The translations under genes were made by a program, and so were the position numbers. Source: Flavilitoribacter sp020436695 (GTDB lineage Bacteria > Bacteroidota > Bacteroidia > Chitinophagales > Saprospiraceae). From it: a stretch of 64,000 nucleotides of DNA. Shown in pieces: positions 17,054-25,046 of the stretch. Numbering within the stretch: position 1 is the stretch's first letter; each line of letters opens with the position of its first letter. The notes under the pieces are model-generated. The model searched no databases. It saw nothing but the letters and a program-made list of their open reading frames with translations, and was not told the DNA's origin. The DNA is taken from contig JAWKLQ010000003.1 of assembly GCA_041392665.1 (NCBI GenBank), positions 310,001-374,000 of the forward strand. Direction: 5' to 3'.

Positions 17054-18135
17054 AAAGCTCCTTCGTATACGGAGAATTGTCGGTGTGGCGTGGTGTCCAG
17101 CCCGCATCGACTCATGATCCGTTTAGTGAATAAAAGGGAACGCCGGTTTTCTTCGAAGATGAAGCCCGCTTCACAATACTTATATCCCGCTTTCCGCATA
17201 TAGGGAAAGGCTTTATCGATCATGGCCAGAGACACCGGGCTGCCCTGGAACTGGGGCACCACCCCGATCTCGGTAAACCGGCAAGTATCAATGCCGTTTT
17301 TCAGGCGAAAACGCAGTACATCCCATACATTCAGATCCCGTTGCGAATGAACTAATTGGTTAAAATCCGGATACCAGAGGAAAAACCCGACCGGCTGATC
17401 TTTGTATTCGGCAATCACTAAATTTTCGTTATTCAACAGGAAGCGAAATGGGTAGAACAATTCATAATCTTCAGCCTCCTCCCGATCCGCCCAGTAAGGG
17501 TGCTTCTGGAAAGACTGATTATTCAACCAGGTGTAAATGGCAATATCCCGACGGATCTGTTTCTTGTCCATAAAACGGATCGTCAAACCTGAAATGTCCT
17601 TTCGGCCGGCATATTGCGAAGACCAATCATGAAAGGTTTCGATCGGGATCTGAAAAGAAACCATTTTCTTTTCCTCCACATCCCGGAAATAGGCCGGGTA
17701 GTAAGCCTGGGAATAAGGAAAACCGAACACCGGAGGTTCCCGGAAATGATCGAGCAGCAGGCCGGCGCCATAATTTAAGTGGCCATTCAGGCCCACTACA
17801 TATTTGGTGCACTGGGGAAAATATTCATCGATCTGTTCGAGGATAGTGTCCTGTACATCTTCCAGGTCCGGTAAAGCTTCGAAGAAGGATATTTGCACCA
17901 GTTCGGGTCTTTTATCATCGTGGATCAGTGCGAAACGTCCCACTAGCTGCTGATCTTCCCAAAGTAAGAAGGGTTTCACCTGAGCGTGCTGGTGGAAAGC
18001 AGTAGGCCCGCAGATCAGCAACTCTTCTACACTTGCCTCGGTAGCCCGATAATAGGGATTATCCCGATAGACCTCCTTCTGAATGCGTGAAAAAGACCGG
18101 TACCCTTTTTTATCCGTTGCCTGTGTTGCGATCAT
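17050..18135 (-). CDS. GNAT-fold protein, YghO-like
   Basis: This 361-residue protein starts with RIQKEVYRDNPYYRATE, corresponding to the conserved opening of YghO-like N-acyltransferases. A conserved centre follows (YGAGLLLDHFREPPVFGFPY then YYPAYF), and then a C-terminal GNAT domain (AEYKDQPVGFFLWYPDF; EIGVVPQFQGSPVSLAMIDK). It overlaps the decarboxylase-like gene upstream and the FemAB-like gene downstream by 4 bp each, so stoichiometric expression with both is likely. The substrate is not predictable; an acyl-CoA or acyl-ACP donor is usual for the fold. Confidence 0.75.
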   Translation of the reverse strand: MIATQATDKKGYRSFSRIQKEVYRDNPYYRATEASVEELLICGPTAFHQHAQVKPFLLWEDQQLVGRFALIHDDKRPELVQISFFEALPDLEDVQDTILEQIDEYFPQCTKYVVGLNGHLNYGAGLLLDHFREPPVFGFPYSQAYYPAYFRDVEEKKMVSFQIPIETFHDWSSQYAGRKDISGLTIRFMDKKQIRRDIAIYTWLNNQSFQKHPYWADREEAEDYELFYPFRFLLNNENLVIAEYKDQPVGFFLWYPDFNQLVHSQRDLNVWDVLRFRLKNGIDTCRFTEIGVVPQFQGSPVSLAMIDKAFPYMRKAGYKYCEAGFIFEENRRSLLFTKRIMSRCGLDTTPHRQFSVYEGAL

Positions 18136-19322
18136 AAGAAATACTCTTTAGGTTTTGAGAATCCCAGAAAATCGGTAAAAGCCGAAGTGCAGTAAGAACC
18201 GGCATTGCCCAGGATCAGCAGATCACCGATCTCTGCGGCGGGTAAGCGGGCATCTCGCAACAGAAAATCCCGGGAGTAAGTAGAGCAGCCATATACGGAA
18301 GTGGATATATCTGATATATTTCTAACCTGTTTACCCTGCCGCACAATGGCCACGGGGTGTCGGGCGATATCCGGATAGAATAGTGGCCGAGGAAATTGTA
18401 CAGAGGATGCATTAACTCCAATAAAAGTCCGATCCGGGCGTTCTTTCACATCGGTCACCCGACTAACAAAGTGCCCGGCTTTACCGCCGATGATCCTGCC
18501 GGGTTCGAGGACCAGCCGCAGGGGATGACCTACTTTCTGGGACAATTCTTTCATTAACTGGCTCACCCGCCGGCTGTAAGCAGCCATAGGAAAAGCATCC
18601 CGGCCCGATTCGTCGATGCCGAACCCACCACCGAAATTGAGATATTCCAGCTTGGGAAAATAAGGTAGCAAGGTCCCCAGAGCCCGGTAGCAGGTCAGGA
18701 AGTAATCGATGTTCTGAATATCCGTTCCAACATAGATATGCAAGCCATTAATGCCACGGTCTCCCTGTAAAGACCTGATCTCTTCTCCACTGAAACCCAG
18801 TCGGCTTTCTTTACCGATGAAATAGCCCGCATGAGTAGCCTGGGCATCTACCAATTGGCCGATATTGCAACGAATGCCAACCGGAGCATCGCCGAATAAT
18901 CGTTTCCAGGTTCTGAGCTGGCTAATGGAATCCAGATTGAGGCTAGCACCGCTTTCGTGAACGATACCCATGGAATCCTCGTCCATCGCCGAAGCGGTAA
19001 ACACGATCTCATCACCCTGAAAACCGGCCTGCTGTACTGCTCTTAAGTGGGGGATTGAATTGACGAAAACATGCATCCCTTCTTCCCGGATGATGCGGAG
19101 GAAATCCGGGTTGATATTTGCCATGGTAGCGAAGTGGATGGACTTGGGATAGTAAGGGATCTGAAGGAATTTTCGGCATTGCTCCCGGATATCTTCCTGC
19201 CGGTAAACATAGAACGGACCTCTTTCATTTTCACTGATCTCCAGGATCTTTTTCAACATCCTGTTCTCCAGTTGTAATAACGATCCGGGGATAGCGGTGG
19301 CGATCATTTCCTCCTTGACCAT
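18132..19322 (-). CDS. PLP-decarboxylase-fold (fold III) protein lacking the PLP lysine
   Basis: This 396-residue protein of the Orn/DAP/Arg decarboxylase family (alanine-racemase-like barrel plus C-terminal beta domain) is the first gene of the minus-strand cluster. Expected landmarks are present: HIYVGTDI (histidine strand), YLNFGGGFGID (glycine loop), LVLEPGRIIGG, and a C-terminal VYGCSTYSRD and GNAGSYCTSAF. At the N-terminal strand the usual YAVKAN motif reads HFATMAN, with Met (about residue 67) in place of the Schiff-base lysine. Unless another lysine serves, the protein either does not form an internal aldimine or does not decarboxylate. A sequencing error would have to alter a codon without a frameshift. 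Confidence 0.8.
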   Translation of the reverse strand: MVKEEMIATAIPGSLLQLENRMLKKILEISENERGPFYVYRQEDIREQCRKFLQIPYYPKSIHFATMANINPDFLRIIREEGMHVFVNSIPHLRAVQQAGFQGDEIVFTASAMDEDSMGIVHESGASLNLDSISQLRTWKRLFGDAPVGIRCNIGQLVDAQATHAGYFIGKESRLGFSGEEIRSLQGDRGINGLHIYVGTDIQNIDYFLTCYRALGTLLPYFPKLEYLNFGGGFGIDESGRDAFPMAAYSRRVSQLMKELSQKVGHPLRLVLEPGRIIGGKAGHFVSRVTDVKERPDRTFIGVNASSVQFPRPLFYPDIARHPVAIVRQGKQVRNISDISTSVYGCSTYSRDFLLRDARLPAAEIGDLLILGNAGSYCTSAFTDFLGFSKPKEYFL

Positions 19323-19476
19323 GATACTGCTTTTAATCGGTAATCGGAATGAAATACTGGGTAAAAGAATTTTTTCAGGTACATGGCCGACGATTCGCGG
19401 AAAGTAGCACTATTTTACCGCCTCCCATTCACCGCAGGCCGTTTACTGTAAATACTGATACTATTCAATAGACTAT

Positions 19477-19569
19477 TGGATGTTTGGACGTTTGGACGTT
19501 TGGACGTTTGGACGTTTGGACGTTTGGATGTTGGGACGTTTGGATGTTGGGACGTTTGGATGTTGGGAT
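19477..19569 (+). repeat. GTTTGGAC-type minisatellite, copy 2
   Basis: About ten tandem units of TTTGGACG, with TTTGGATG and TTGGGACG variants, lie in the 366-bp gap between the decarboxylase-like gene and the hydroxylase gene. The orientation matches the array at 7057-7133. An inverse half-copy (AACGTCCCAACA) follows near 19586. No gene or promoter was recognised elsewhere in the gap. Confidence 0.88.
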
Positions 19570-19601
19570 TTATCCAAATACCTCAACGTCCCAACAGCCT
19601 G

Positions 19602-19623
19602 CCCCGCACACGAAGTGTCGGGG
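19602..19623. other. GC-rich hairpin
   Basis: CCCCG at 19602-19606 pairs with CGGGG at 19619-19623, with an inner ACAC/GTGT pairing. It resembles small REP-like intergenic hairpins. It lies beyond the end of the hydroxylase gene (stop at 19689, minus strand) and could act in its termination. Confidence 0.45.
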
Positions 19624-19688
19624 TCCATTTGTCCTGTAGTAAGGCTTTTCAAGCTAAGGGTTATCCATTTCTTTATCAATGATATTAG

Positions 19689-20468
19689 TCACTGGAACCG
19701 GATGGCCGAGATCTTGCGGGAAGAGGGTTTTTCTTCCGAATAGGTCCCCATCACTCTATCCCAGAAATTGAAGTATCCGCCATAGTTCTTATTGAAATGA
19801 ACATGATGGATCTGGTGTGAGGTAGGCGTTGCGGAGAAGCGAATGAGCGGCAGTTGGAAGAAGCCCTTGGGGAATATTTCAAACCCCAAGTGCCCCTGAA
19901 TATTGGTGAAAAGGTTGTAAATGAAATAAAAGATCAGCAGCCATAAATGGATCGGGATCATGATCAGCAACAGTGGGATGATCGTATAGGCAATTACCGC
20001 TTCAATGGGATGAGAAGAAAAAACGGCAAATGGGGTTGGATATAAGGACCGGTGATGAGTCAAATGCACCCTATGAAATATTCCTTTGATATGCATGAAG
20101 CGGTGCGTCCAGTATAAATAGGCGTCGTGTACCACCATGATCAGGAAAAACCCCAAAATGTGGTACCACCACGGATACGCATCCCAATCGAAATACACCA
20201 GCGTTTGTCCGTTGATGATCATCTCCCGGACCAAAGCCGTACCGATCGAAAAAATGAATATGGTGCTGGTAGAAGCCCGGATCTCCCGCCAGACATCGGC
20301 CCTGGTTGGCCGTTCTGCATAGATCTTTCTATCCTTGAACTTTTCAAACCGAAACACATAGAAATAGTAGTAGGACAATCCACAGGGAATCAAAAAATAG
20401 CCAAAGTAAAGGATCGGAAAAATGATGGCCACCCATTTAATAAAATCGATAATTTCGCTTCCGTTCAT
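19689..20468 (-). CDS. Fatty acid hydroxylase / sterol desaturase family protein
   Basis: This di-iron membrane oxygenase of about 259 residues has the three histidine clusters of the superfamily: HDAYLYWTHRFMH, HRVHLTHH and SHQIHHVH. Several hydrophobic segments surround them. Members hydroxylate or desaturate fatty acids, sphingoid bases, sterols or carotenoids in the membrane. The ATG at 20468 is chosen because the longer frame to 20528 would begin with TTG. It shares strand with the radical SAM cluster downstream but is separated by 366 bp containing a minisatellite, so membership in that pathway is only a possibility. It diverges from the GH3/beta-lactamase gene. Confidence 0.85.
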   Translation of the reverse strand: MNGSEIIDFIKWVAIIFPILYFGYFLIPCGLSYYYFYVFRFEKFKDRKIYAERPTRADVWREIRASTSTIFIFSIGTALVREMIINGQTLVYFDWDAYPWWYHILGFFLIMVVHDAYLYWTHRFMHIKGIFHRVHLTHHRSLYPTPFAVFSSHPIEAVIAYTIIPLLLIMIPIHLWLLIFYFIYNLFTNIQGHLGFEIFPKGFFQLPLIRFSATPTSHQIHHVHFNKNYGGYFNFWDRVMGTYSEEKPSSRKISAIRFQ

Positions 20469-20542
20469 GGAGAAGATATTTGCGATCGATGCGTGGAATA
20501 AGGTAAGTCCTTCCTTGAATGGATACAATGACTATTGTCATG

Positions 20543-20575
20543 TTGAAGATGTCTGGAGTTATATTGATATATTTG
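20543..20575 (+). promoter_or_regulatory. Promoter candidate for the GH3/beta-lactamase gene
   Basis: TTG at 20543-20545, a 22-nt spacer, and TATATTTG at 20568-20575 (full match to TAnnTTTG), 24 bp before the ATG at 20600. The spacer is slightly long. Confidence 0.5.
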
Positions 20576-20599
20576 AGGCCCTGATATGTAAATGCAAAA

Positions 20600-23560
20600 A
20601 TGAAACACTGCATGAATCGCCATTTTTTGTCATTGGTACTACTCACCTTGCTCAACCTGTATGCCGCAGCGGGGCTTTATGCACAAATACCGGCCACGCC
20701 ACTGGGTCACTCGACTGATCCCGCCGAACAGGCCTGGGTTGACTCCGTCTACAACAGAATGAATGAAGACGAGCGTATTGGCCAGCTTTTCCAGGTTCGG
20801 GCGCACTCCAACCTGGGCCCCGACCATGTGGCTAAGGTAGAGCAGATGATCAAAGATTATCATGTCGGCTCCATGTGTTTTTTTCAGGGAGATCCGGAAG
20901 AACAGATCCGGCTGATCAATAAATATCAACAGGAGAGCAAAGTACCCATCCTGATGGCCATCGATGCCGAATGGGGGTTGGGGATGCGGATGAAGACCAG
21001 TACCATCAGTTTCCCTTATCAGCTCACGCTGGGAGCCATTCAGGATAACCAACTGATCCATAAAATGGGACTGGAAGTAGGCCGACAATTGTTGCGTACC
21101 GGCCTGCACGTTAATTTTGCCCCGGTAGTAGATGTGAATAACAACGCCGCTAATCCGGTGATCAACTTTCGCTCCTTTGGAGAAGATCGCTACAATGTGA
21201 CCGCCAAATCTTACCAGTACATGCGCGGCATGCAGGAAGCGGGCATTATGACCAGTGCCAAGCACTTTCCCGGTCACGGCGATACAGATGTGGATTCCCA
21301 CCTCGATCTGCCGGTCATCCCCCACGACCGGGCCCGGCTGGACAGCATCGAAATGTATCCGTTTAAAGCTTTGATCGACCGCGGCATTACCGGCGTTATG
21401 GTAGCCCATCTGAGTGTACCTGCCTTAGATGCACGCCCCAACCGGCCCACTACCCTATCTCGGCCCACTGTAACACGATTGCTACGGGATTCGCTGGGTT
21501 TTGAAGGGCTAGTCTATACCGATGCCCTGGAAATGAAGGGTGTTACCAAACATTTTGAGCCGGGGCAGGTGGAAGCGGAAGCGATCAAAGCCGGTGCGGA
21601 TATACTTTGCCTGCCGGAAGACCTGGGAGCAGCCCGCCGGGAGATCAAACGCTATCTGGCCGAGGGTAAAGTTTCGCAGGAGCAGGTAACGGCCAGTATC
21701 AAACGTATTCTCCGGGCAAAATACCGCTTGGGGCTTACCACGTTCAAGCCCATATCGGCCAAAGGAGTAAGGGCGGAACTGAACAATCCGAATGCACTGG
21801 CCCTGAAACAAACTCTACTGGAAAATGCCATGACCCTGGTACGTAATCCGGATGCGCTGGTACCATTTCAGGATCTGGATACCACCACTTACGCATCTTT
21901 GAGCATCGGGGCAACCACAATGACTCCCTTCCAAAAACGCCTGGCTGATTACGCAAAAATGCCGCATTTACAGGTTGATAAAGAGATCAGCACGGAAAAG
22001 GCCGGAGCACTCTTGCGGGAACTCAGCCAAAAGGATGTAGTCATTATCGGTCTGCATGATATGAGCAGTCGCGCCAGCCAGAACTATGGCCTGACTAACA
22101 GCAGTATCACTTTCATCCGCTCACTGGCACAACATACCAAAGTGGTACTGGTCGTTTTCGGTAATCCCTATAGTCTGAAATATTTCGATGATATCGACTG
22201 GGTACTGGAAGCCTATCAGGAAGACGGGATGAGTCAGGATGTGGCCGCGCAGGCCTTATTCGGTGCCTTTCTCATCAGCGGCCGGCTTCCGGTAACAGCT
22301 TCCGAAAAGAGCCGGTTCAATACCGGGATCAGTACTCCCGGGTCGATCCGCCTGGGCTATGCGCTACCTGAATCGGTGGGAATGGACTCTGACACCCTGC
22401 AACAGATCGGCCAACTCCTGCAACACGCTATCGACACCGGTGCCACCCCCGGTGCCGTAGTATTGATCGCTAAAAACGGCAAGATAGTTTATAACCAGGC
22501 ATTCGGTTATCATACTTACAGCCAGACCCATGAGATGGCGCCGGAAGATATCTTCGATCTGGCTTCGGTGACCAAGATCGCCGCCACCACCATGTCGATC
22601 ATGCACCTACAGGGAGAACACAAGATCGATATCGACCTGCCGCTAAGTAAATACCTCACCGATCTGGCCAACTCCAACAAGAAAGATCTGCTGACGCGGG
22701 AGATCATGGCCCATCGGGCCGGCCTGCAACCCTGGATACCTTTTTTTGAACAGACGCTGTCCGGTACAAAAAAACATCCGGTGCCTTCCGAGCGCTACTA
22801 TCATTCCCAGGCCGGTGGGGATTACCTCATTCCGGTGACGGAAAAGCTATTCATGCGGCAGGATTTTGCCGACTCCATCTGGCAACAGATCATTGAATCC
22901 GACCTGCGACCTAACAAAAACTACGTTTACAGCGATCTGGGATTTTACATGTTGGGCCGTACCGTAGGAGCAGTAAGCGGTGAACCGCTGCAGGACTACG
23001 TAGAGGAGACATTCTACCATCCGCTGGGCATGCAGACAGCCACTTACAACCCCTGGATGAAGTTTCCGCCCCACCAGATCGTGCCCTCGGAGCGGGATCA
23101 GTACTGGCGACAGGAAAAGGTACAGGCATACGTACACGACATGGGCGCAGCCATGCTGGGGGGCGTCAGTGGTCATGCCGGTCTGTTTGCTAATGCCAAT
23201 GACCTGGCCATCCTGTTTGAAATGGTGCGCCGGGGGGGGCACTACGGCGGCCGCCGCTACCTGGATTCGGAAGTCATTAAGGATTTCACTCACCGGTATA
23301 AAGACGACACCCGTCGTGCTACCGGCTTCGATATGCTGCAACTGGATCACAGTCATCCACCCAATTTATCTACCCTGGCCTCCAACCGCGCTTACGGTCA
23401 CCTGGGCTTTACCGGCACTGCCGTCTGGGTGGATCCGGACTACGATCTGATCTTTATTTTTCTTTCCAACCGGACGTATCCGAGTATGTATAACAAGAAG
23501 TTGGGGGATGGCAATTTTCGGCCTCGGGTGCAGGATATTGTTTATCGGGCATTGAAGTAA
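20600..23560 (+). CDS. GH3 beta-N-acetylhexosaminidase (NagZ-type) fused to serine beta-lactamase domain
   Basis: This 986-residue secreted fusion has a signal peptide ending near LYAQ. The GH3 domain (about 45-380) has the NagZ signature KHFPGHGDT (Lys about 221, catalytic His in the loop) and nucleophile Asp about 308 in VYTDALEM. A GH3 C-terminal domain follows (about 400-585). A class C beta-lactamase/esterase-type domain (about 595-985) has SVTK (Ser about 656, Lys about 659), YSD in the YxN position, and GFTGT in the KTG position. NagZ releases GlcNAc from muropeptides; the second domain may hydrolyse peptides, esters or D-Ala bonds. Such fusions occur in Bacteroidota and link cell-wall recycling with a penicillin-recognising fold. 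ATGs at 20600 and 20612 are both usable. Confidence 0.9.
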   Translation: MKHCMNRHFLSLVLLTLLNLYAAAGLYAQIPATPLGHSTDPAEQAWVDSVYNRMNEDERIGQLFQVRAHSNLGPDHVAKVEQMIKDYHVGSMCFFQGDPEEQIRLINKYQQESKVPILMAIDAEWGLGMRMKTSTISFPYQLTLGAIQDNQLIHKMGLEVGRQLLRTGLHVNFAPVVDVNNNAANPVINFRSFGEDRYNVTAKSYQYMRGMQEAGIMTSAKHFPGHGDTDVDSHLDLPVIPHDRARLDSIEMYPFKALIDRGITGVMVAHLSVPALDARPNRPTTLSRPTVTRLLRDSLGFEGLVYTDALEMKGVTKHFEPGQVEAEAIKAGADILCLPEDLGAARREIKRYLAEGKVSQEQVTASIKRILRAKYRLGLTTFKPISAKGVRAELNNPNALALKQTLLENAMTLVRNPDALVPFQDLDTTTYASLSIGATTMTPFQKRLADYAKMPHLQVDKEISTEKAGALLRELSQKDVVIIGLHDMSSRASQNYGLTNSSITFIRSLAQHTKVVLVVFGNPYSLKYFDDIDWVLEAYQEDGMSQDVAAQALFGAFLISGRLPVTASEKSRFNTGISTPGSIRLGYALPESVGMDSDTLQQIGQLLQHAIDTGATPGAVVLIAKNGKIVYNQAFGYHTYSQTHEMAPEDIFDLASVTKIAATTMSIMHLQGEHKIDIDLPLSKYLTDLANSNKKDLLTREIMAHRAGLQPWIPFFEQTLSGTKKHPVPSERYYHSQAGGDYLIPVTEKLFMRQDFADSIWQQIIESDLRPNKNYVYSDLGFYMLGRTVGAVSGEPLQDYVEETFYHPLGMQTATYNPWMKFPPHQIVPSERDQYWRQEKVQAYVHDMGAAMLGGVSGHAGLFANANDLAILFEMVRRGGHYGGRRYLDSEVIKDFTHRYKDDTRRATGFDMLQLDHSHPPNLSTLASNRAYGHLGFTGTAVWVDPDYDLIFIFLSNRTYPSMYNKKLGDGNFRPRVQDIVYRALK

Positions 23561-23611
23561 CATTATTAGAAAAGACGTAGTTTGGAAAATACACTGATCT
23601 GAGACAAAGCA

Positions 23612-23872
23612 TTACATCTCCCCAATGGATTTAGGTTTTGCAGAAAAAGCAATGCCGGCATGGCGCAGCCCCGATTGGTGTAACTTCAGGAAATCATTAT
23701 CATAAGTAACAATGACTCGCTGTTGGCCGGCAGCAAAGATCAGATGCTCTTCATCTGTTGATGTACGCATACCCAGGTCCACACAACTTTCGGCATCGAT
23801 ACCTCTTGCCTTTAAGCCTCTTACTACCGCTTTCGAAATATGTTCGTCTGTATAAAATTTAAGCTTCGCCAC
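23612..23872 (-). CDS. DUF5615 PIN-like protein, short (second pair)
   Basis: This 86-residue protein opens MAKLKFYTDEHI, the DUF5615 acidic motif, and has a second acidic site in VIVTYDNDFLKLHQSG. It ends at KSIGEM, where family members normally continue with a further helix of about 25 residues, so it may be truncated. Its start overlaps the DUF433 partner by 14 bp. A role as presumed PIN-type RNase toxin is inferred from the pairing. It could be inactive or attenuated if the lost helix matters. Confidence 0.78.
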   Translation of the reverse strand: MAKLKFYTDEHISKAVVRGLKARGIDAESCVDLGMRTSTDEEHLIFAAGQQRVIVTYDNDFLKLHQSGLRHAGIAFSAKPKSIGEM

Positions 23873-24170
23873 CCGTTCGGTGAGATTTTAGGCGAGAAGG
23901 AAATCGTTGTTGCAATTCATTTATCTCTTCATTGTTTTCCTCCCACTCTTTTTGCAACGTTTCCCGGTTGGCATGGTAATAAGCCAGGGCCAGATAGATG
24001 TCATATAGATTTAGATCATATTCTGCTGCCATTTCGTCCGCCGACATTTGCAACAATTCAAACCAACGAACGATATCCCGTACCGTAATTCGGTGTCCCT
24101 CTATCCTGGCTTGTCCACCACAGATTTCGGGTGTAGAGACGATCCTGGTTTTTAAATGATCTATAGTCAT
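23859..24170 (-). CDS. DUF433 protein (putative antitoxin, second pair)
   Basis: This 103-residue DUF433 protein has the recognisable core STPEICGGQARIEGHRITVR followed by the helical AAEYDLNLYDIYLALAYYH region. A charged C-terminal extension (KEWEENNEEINELQQRF) probably contacts the toxin. It is only distantly similar to the 10237-10476 copy, so the pairs are likely independent acquisitions rather than a recent duplication. It is preceded by the hairpin-rich tract 24206-25030, whose first palindrome lies 36 bp upstream of the start. Confidence 0.82.
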   Translation of the reverse strand: MTIDHLKTRIVSTPEICGGQARIEGHRITVRDIVRWFELLQMSADEMAAEYDLNLYDIYLALAYYHANRETLQKEWEENNEEINELQQRFPSRLKSHRTGGEA

Positions 24171-24200
24171 TGTTTATGTTTGTGGAATACCAAGTAGTTA

Positions 24201-24324
24201 GACGGAAATAAATGAACCAATTTTTTCTGGAGGTTTTGAACATTTCGCACGCCATCTCCTGTTAGTCAATGGCTTAGCAAAATATTAAAAACCTAAAATT
24301 GGTTCATTTATTTTTGCCCCGTCA
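24201..24324. repeat. Palindromic element with 19-bp perfect inverted repeat
   Basis: The arm AAATAAATGAACCAATTTT at 24206-24224 is repeated exactly in inverse at 24295-24313, with a 70-bp interior. The pairing extends outward through GACGG at the left and CCCCGTC at the right. The ends of the element reappear at 60523-60560. No transposase is present, so it resembles a MITE or REP-like unit. Confidence 0.75.
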
Positions 24325-24390
24325 CCAAGTTAAAAAACAATGATGAAGAACGCAAATTTTCTTTGGTAAACCACCGAATCCAAATAAAAA

Positions 24391-24578
24391 AGCGACATTG
24401 GTTTTTAGCCGTAGCCAAAATCAATGTCGCTAAGTTGTTCGTTGAGAAAAAAGGCAGCGGCAGGGTCGATTCCCTGACCGCCGCTGCATGGTTCAAACTA
24501 CTCTCTCAACGAACGTAATTCTCGCCGATGCACGGCTATTTTTTTGTGTAATGCCTTGGGAAATTCATCCCAAGGCAT
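24391..24578. other. Cluster of perfect hairpins, structured non-coding tract
   Basis: AGCGACATTG (24391-24400) pairs with 24422-24431. GTTCGTTGAGA (24437-24447) pairs with 24504-24514 and encloses GCAGCGG/CCGCTGC (24454-24460 with 24481-24487) and a CAGGG/CCCTG inner stem. GCCG/CGGC (24524-24536) is followed by a T-run. ATGCCTTGGGA (24551-24561) pairs with 24568-24578. No gene is visible. It may be a structured RNA, a terminator series or relics of mobile elements. Confidence 0.6.
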
Positions 24579-24718
24579 GGTAGTTTCAGGATAAGGGGGT
24601 TGGTTTTTTGGGTATTTAGGCTTTGGTTGATTGAGGTAACAGGTCTTTTGGGTCCACTTATCCATTGTGTTCAGCGCGTCTCATAGTAGTAATACACTCA
24701 TGGTATATAATAATTGGA

Positions 24719-24764
24719 CTGACGGCAAGCGTCAGGACATCCACAACAAGGTTTTGATCCTTGT
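24719..24764. other. Two further small hairpins
   Basis: CTGACG (24719-24724) pairs with CGTCAG (24730-24735), and ACAAGG (24746-24751) with CCTTGT (24759-24764). They continue the hairpin series; 24765-24990 is AT-rich without further structure or gene. Confidence 0.45.
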
Positions 24765-24991
24765 ACCTAAAATGGTTCGCCTAGCGAAAAATTGGAAAAA
24801 CCGGATTTAATTCATTACGCCAGATCAGCGGATATTAACAATTGTTGTAAAGTGTTTCTTGAATTGTATAGCTCCGGTCTATAGGTGAAGGTTTTTATGA
24901 TTCGATATTACGAGACTTAAAACGGGTGGGCTTTTGGGCTTATTGTTTATGCGTATAAAAAAATTATAATTTTTTCAATGTCCCTGAAACG

Positions 24992-25027
24992 CAAGTCGCC
25001 GGACAATTGTAATTGCCCAGCGACTTG
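24992..25027 (-). terminator. Hairpin after the transglycosylase gene
   Basis: CAAGTCGC (24992-24999) pairs with GCGACTTG (25020-25027), with inner pairing of GG-CAATT and AATTG-CC. It lies 20 bp past the stop of the minus-strand lytic transglycosylase gene and is a likely transcript end, though the U-run is distant. Confidence 0.6.
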
Positions 25028-25046
25028 TATTTCAATGCCCTTGAGC

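Noticed and set aside
19689..20468. Hydroxylase as a member of the radical SAM cluster
   Set aside because: Same strand, but a 366-bp gap with a minisatellite and no overlap separates it; membership is possible but unsupported.
24451..24490. tRNA T-arm-like sequence (CAGGG TCGATT CCCTG)
   Set aside because: No acceptor, D or anticodon arms can be placed around it; the loop is one base short; it is part of a nested palindrome.
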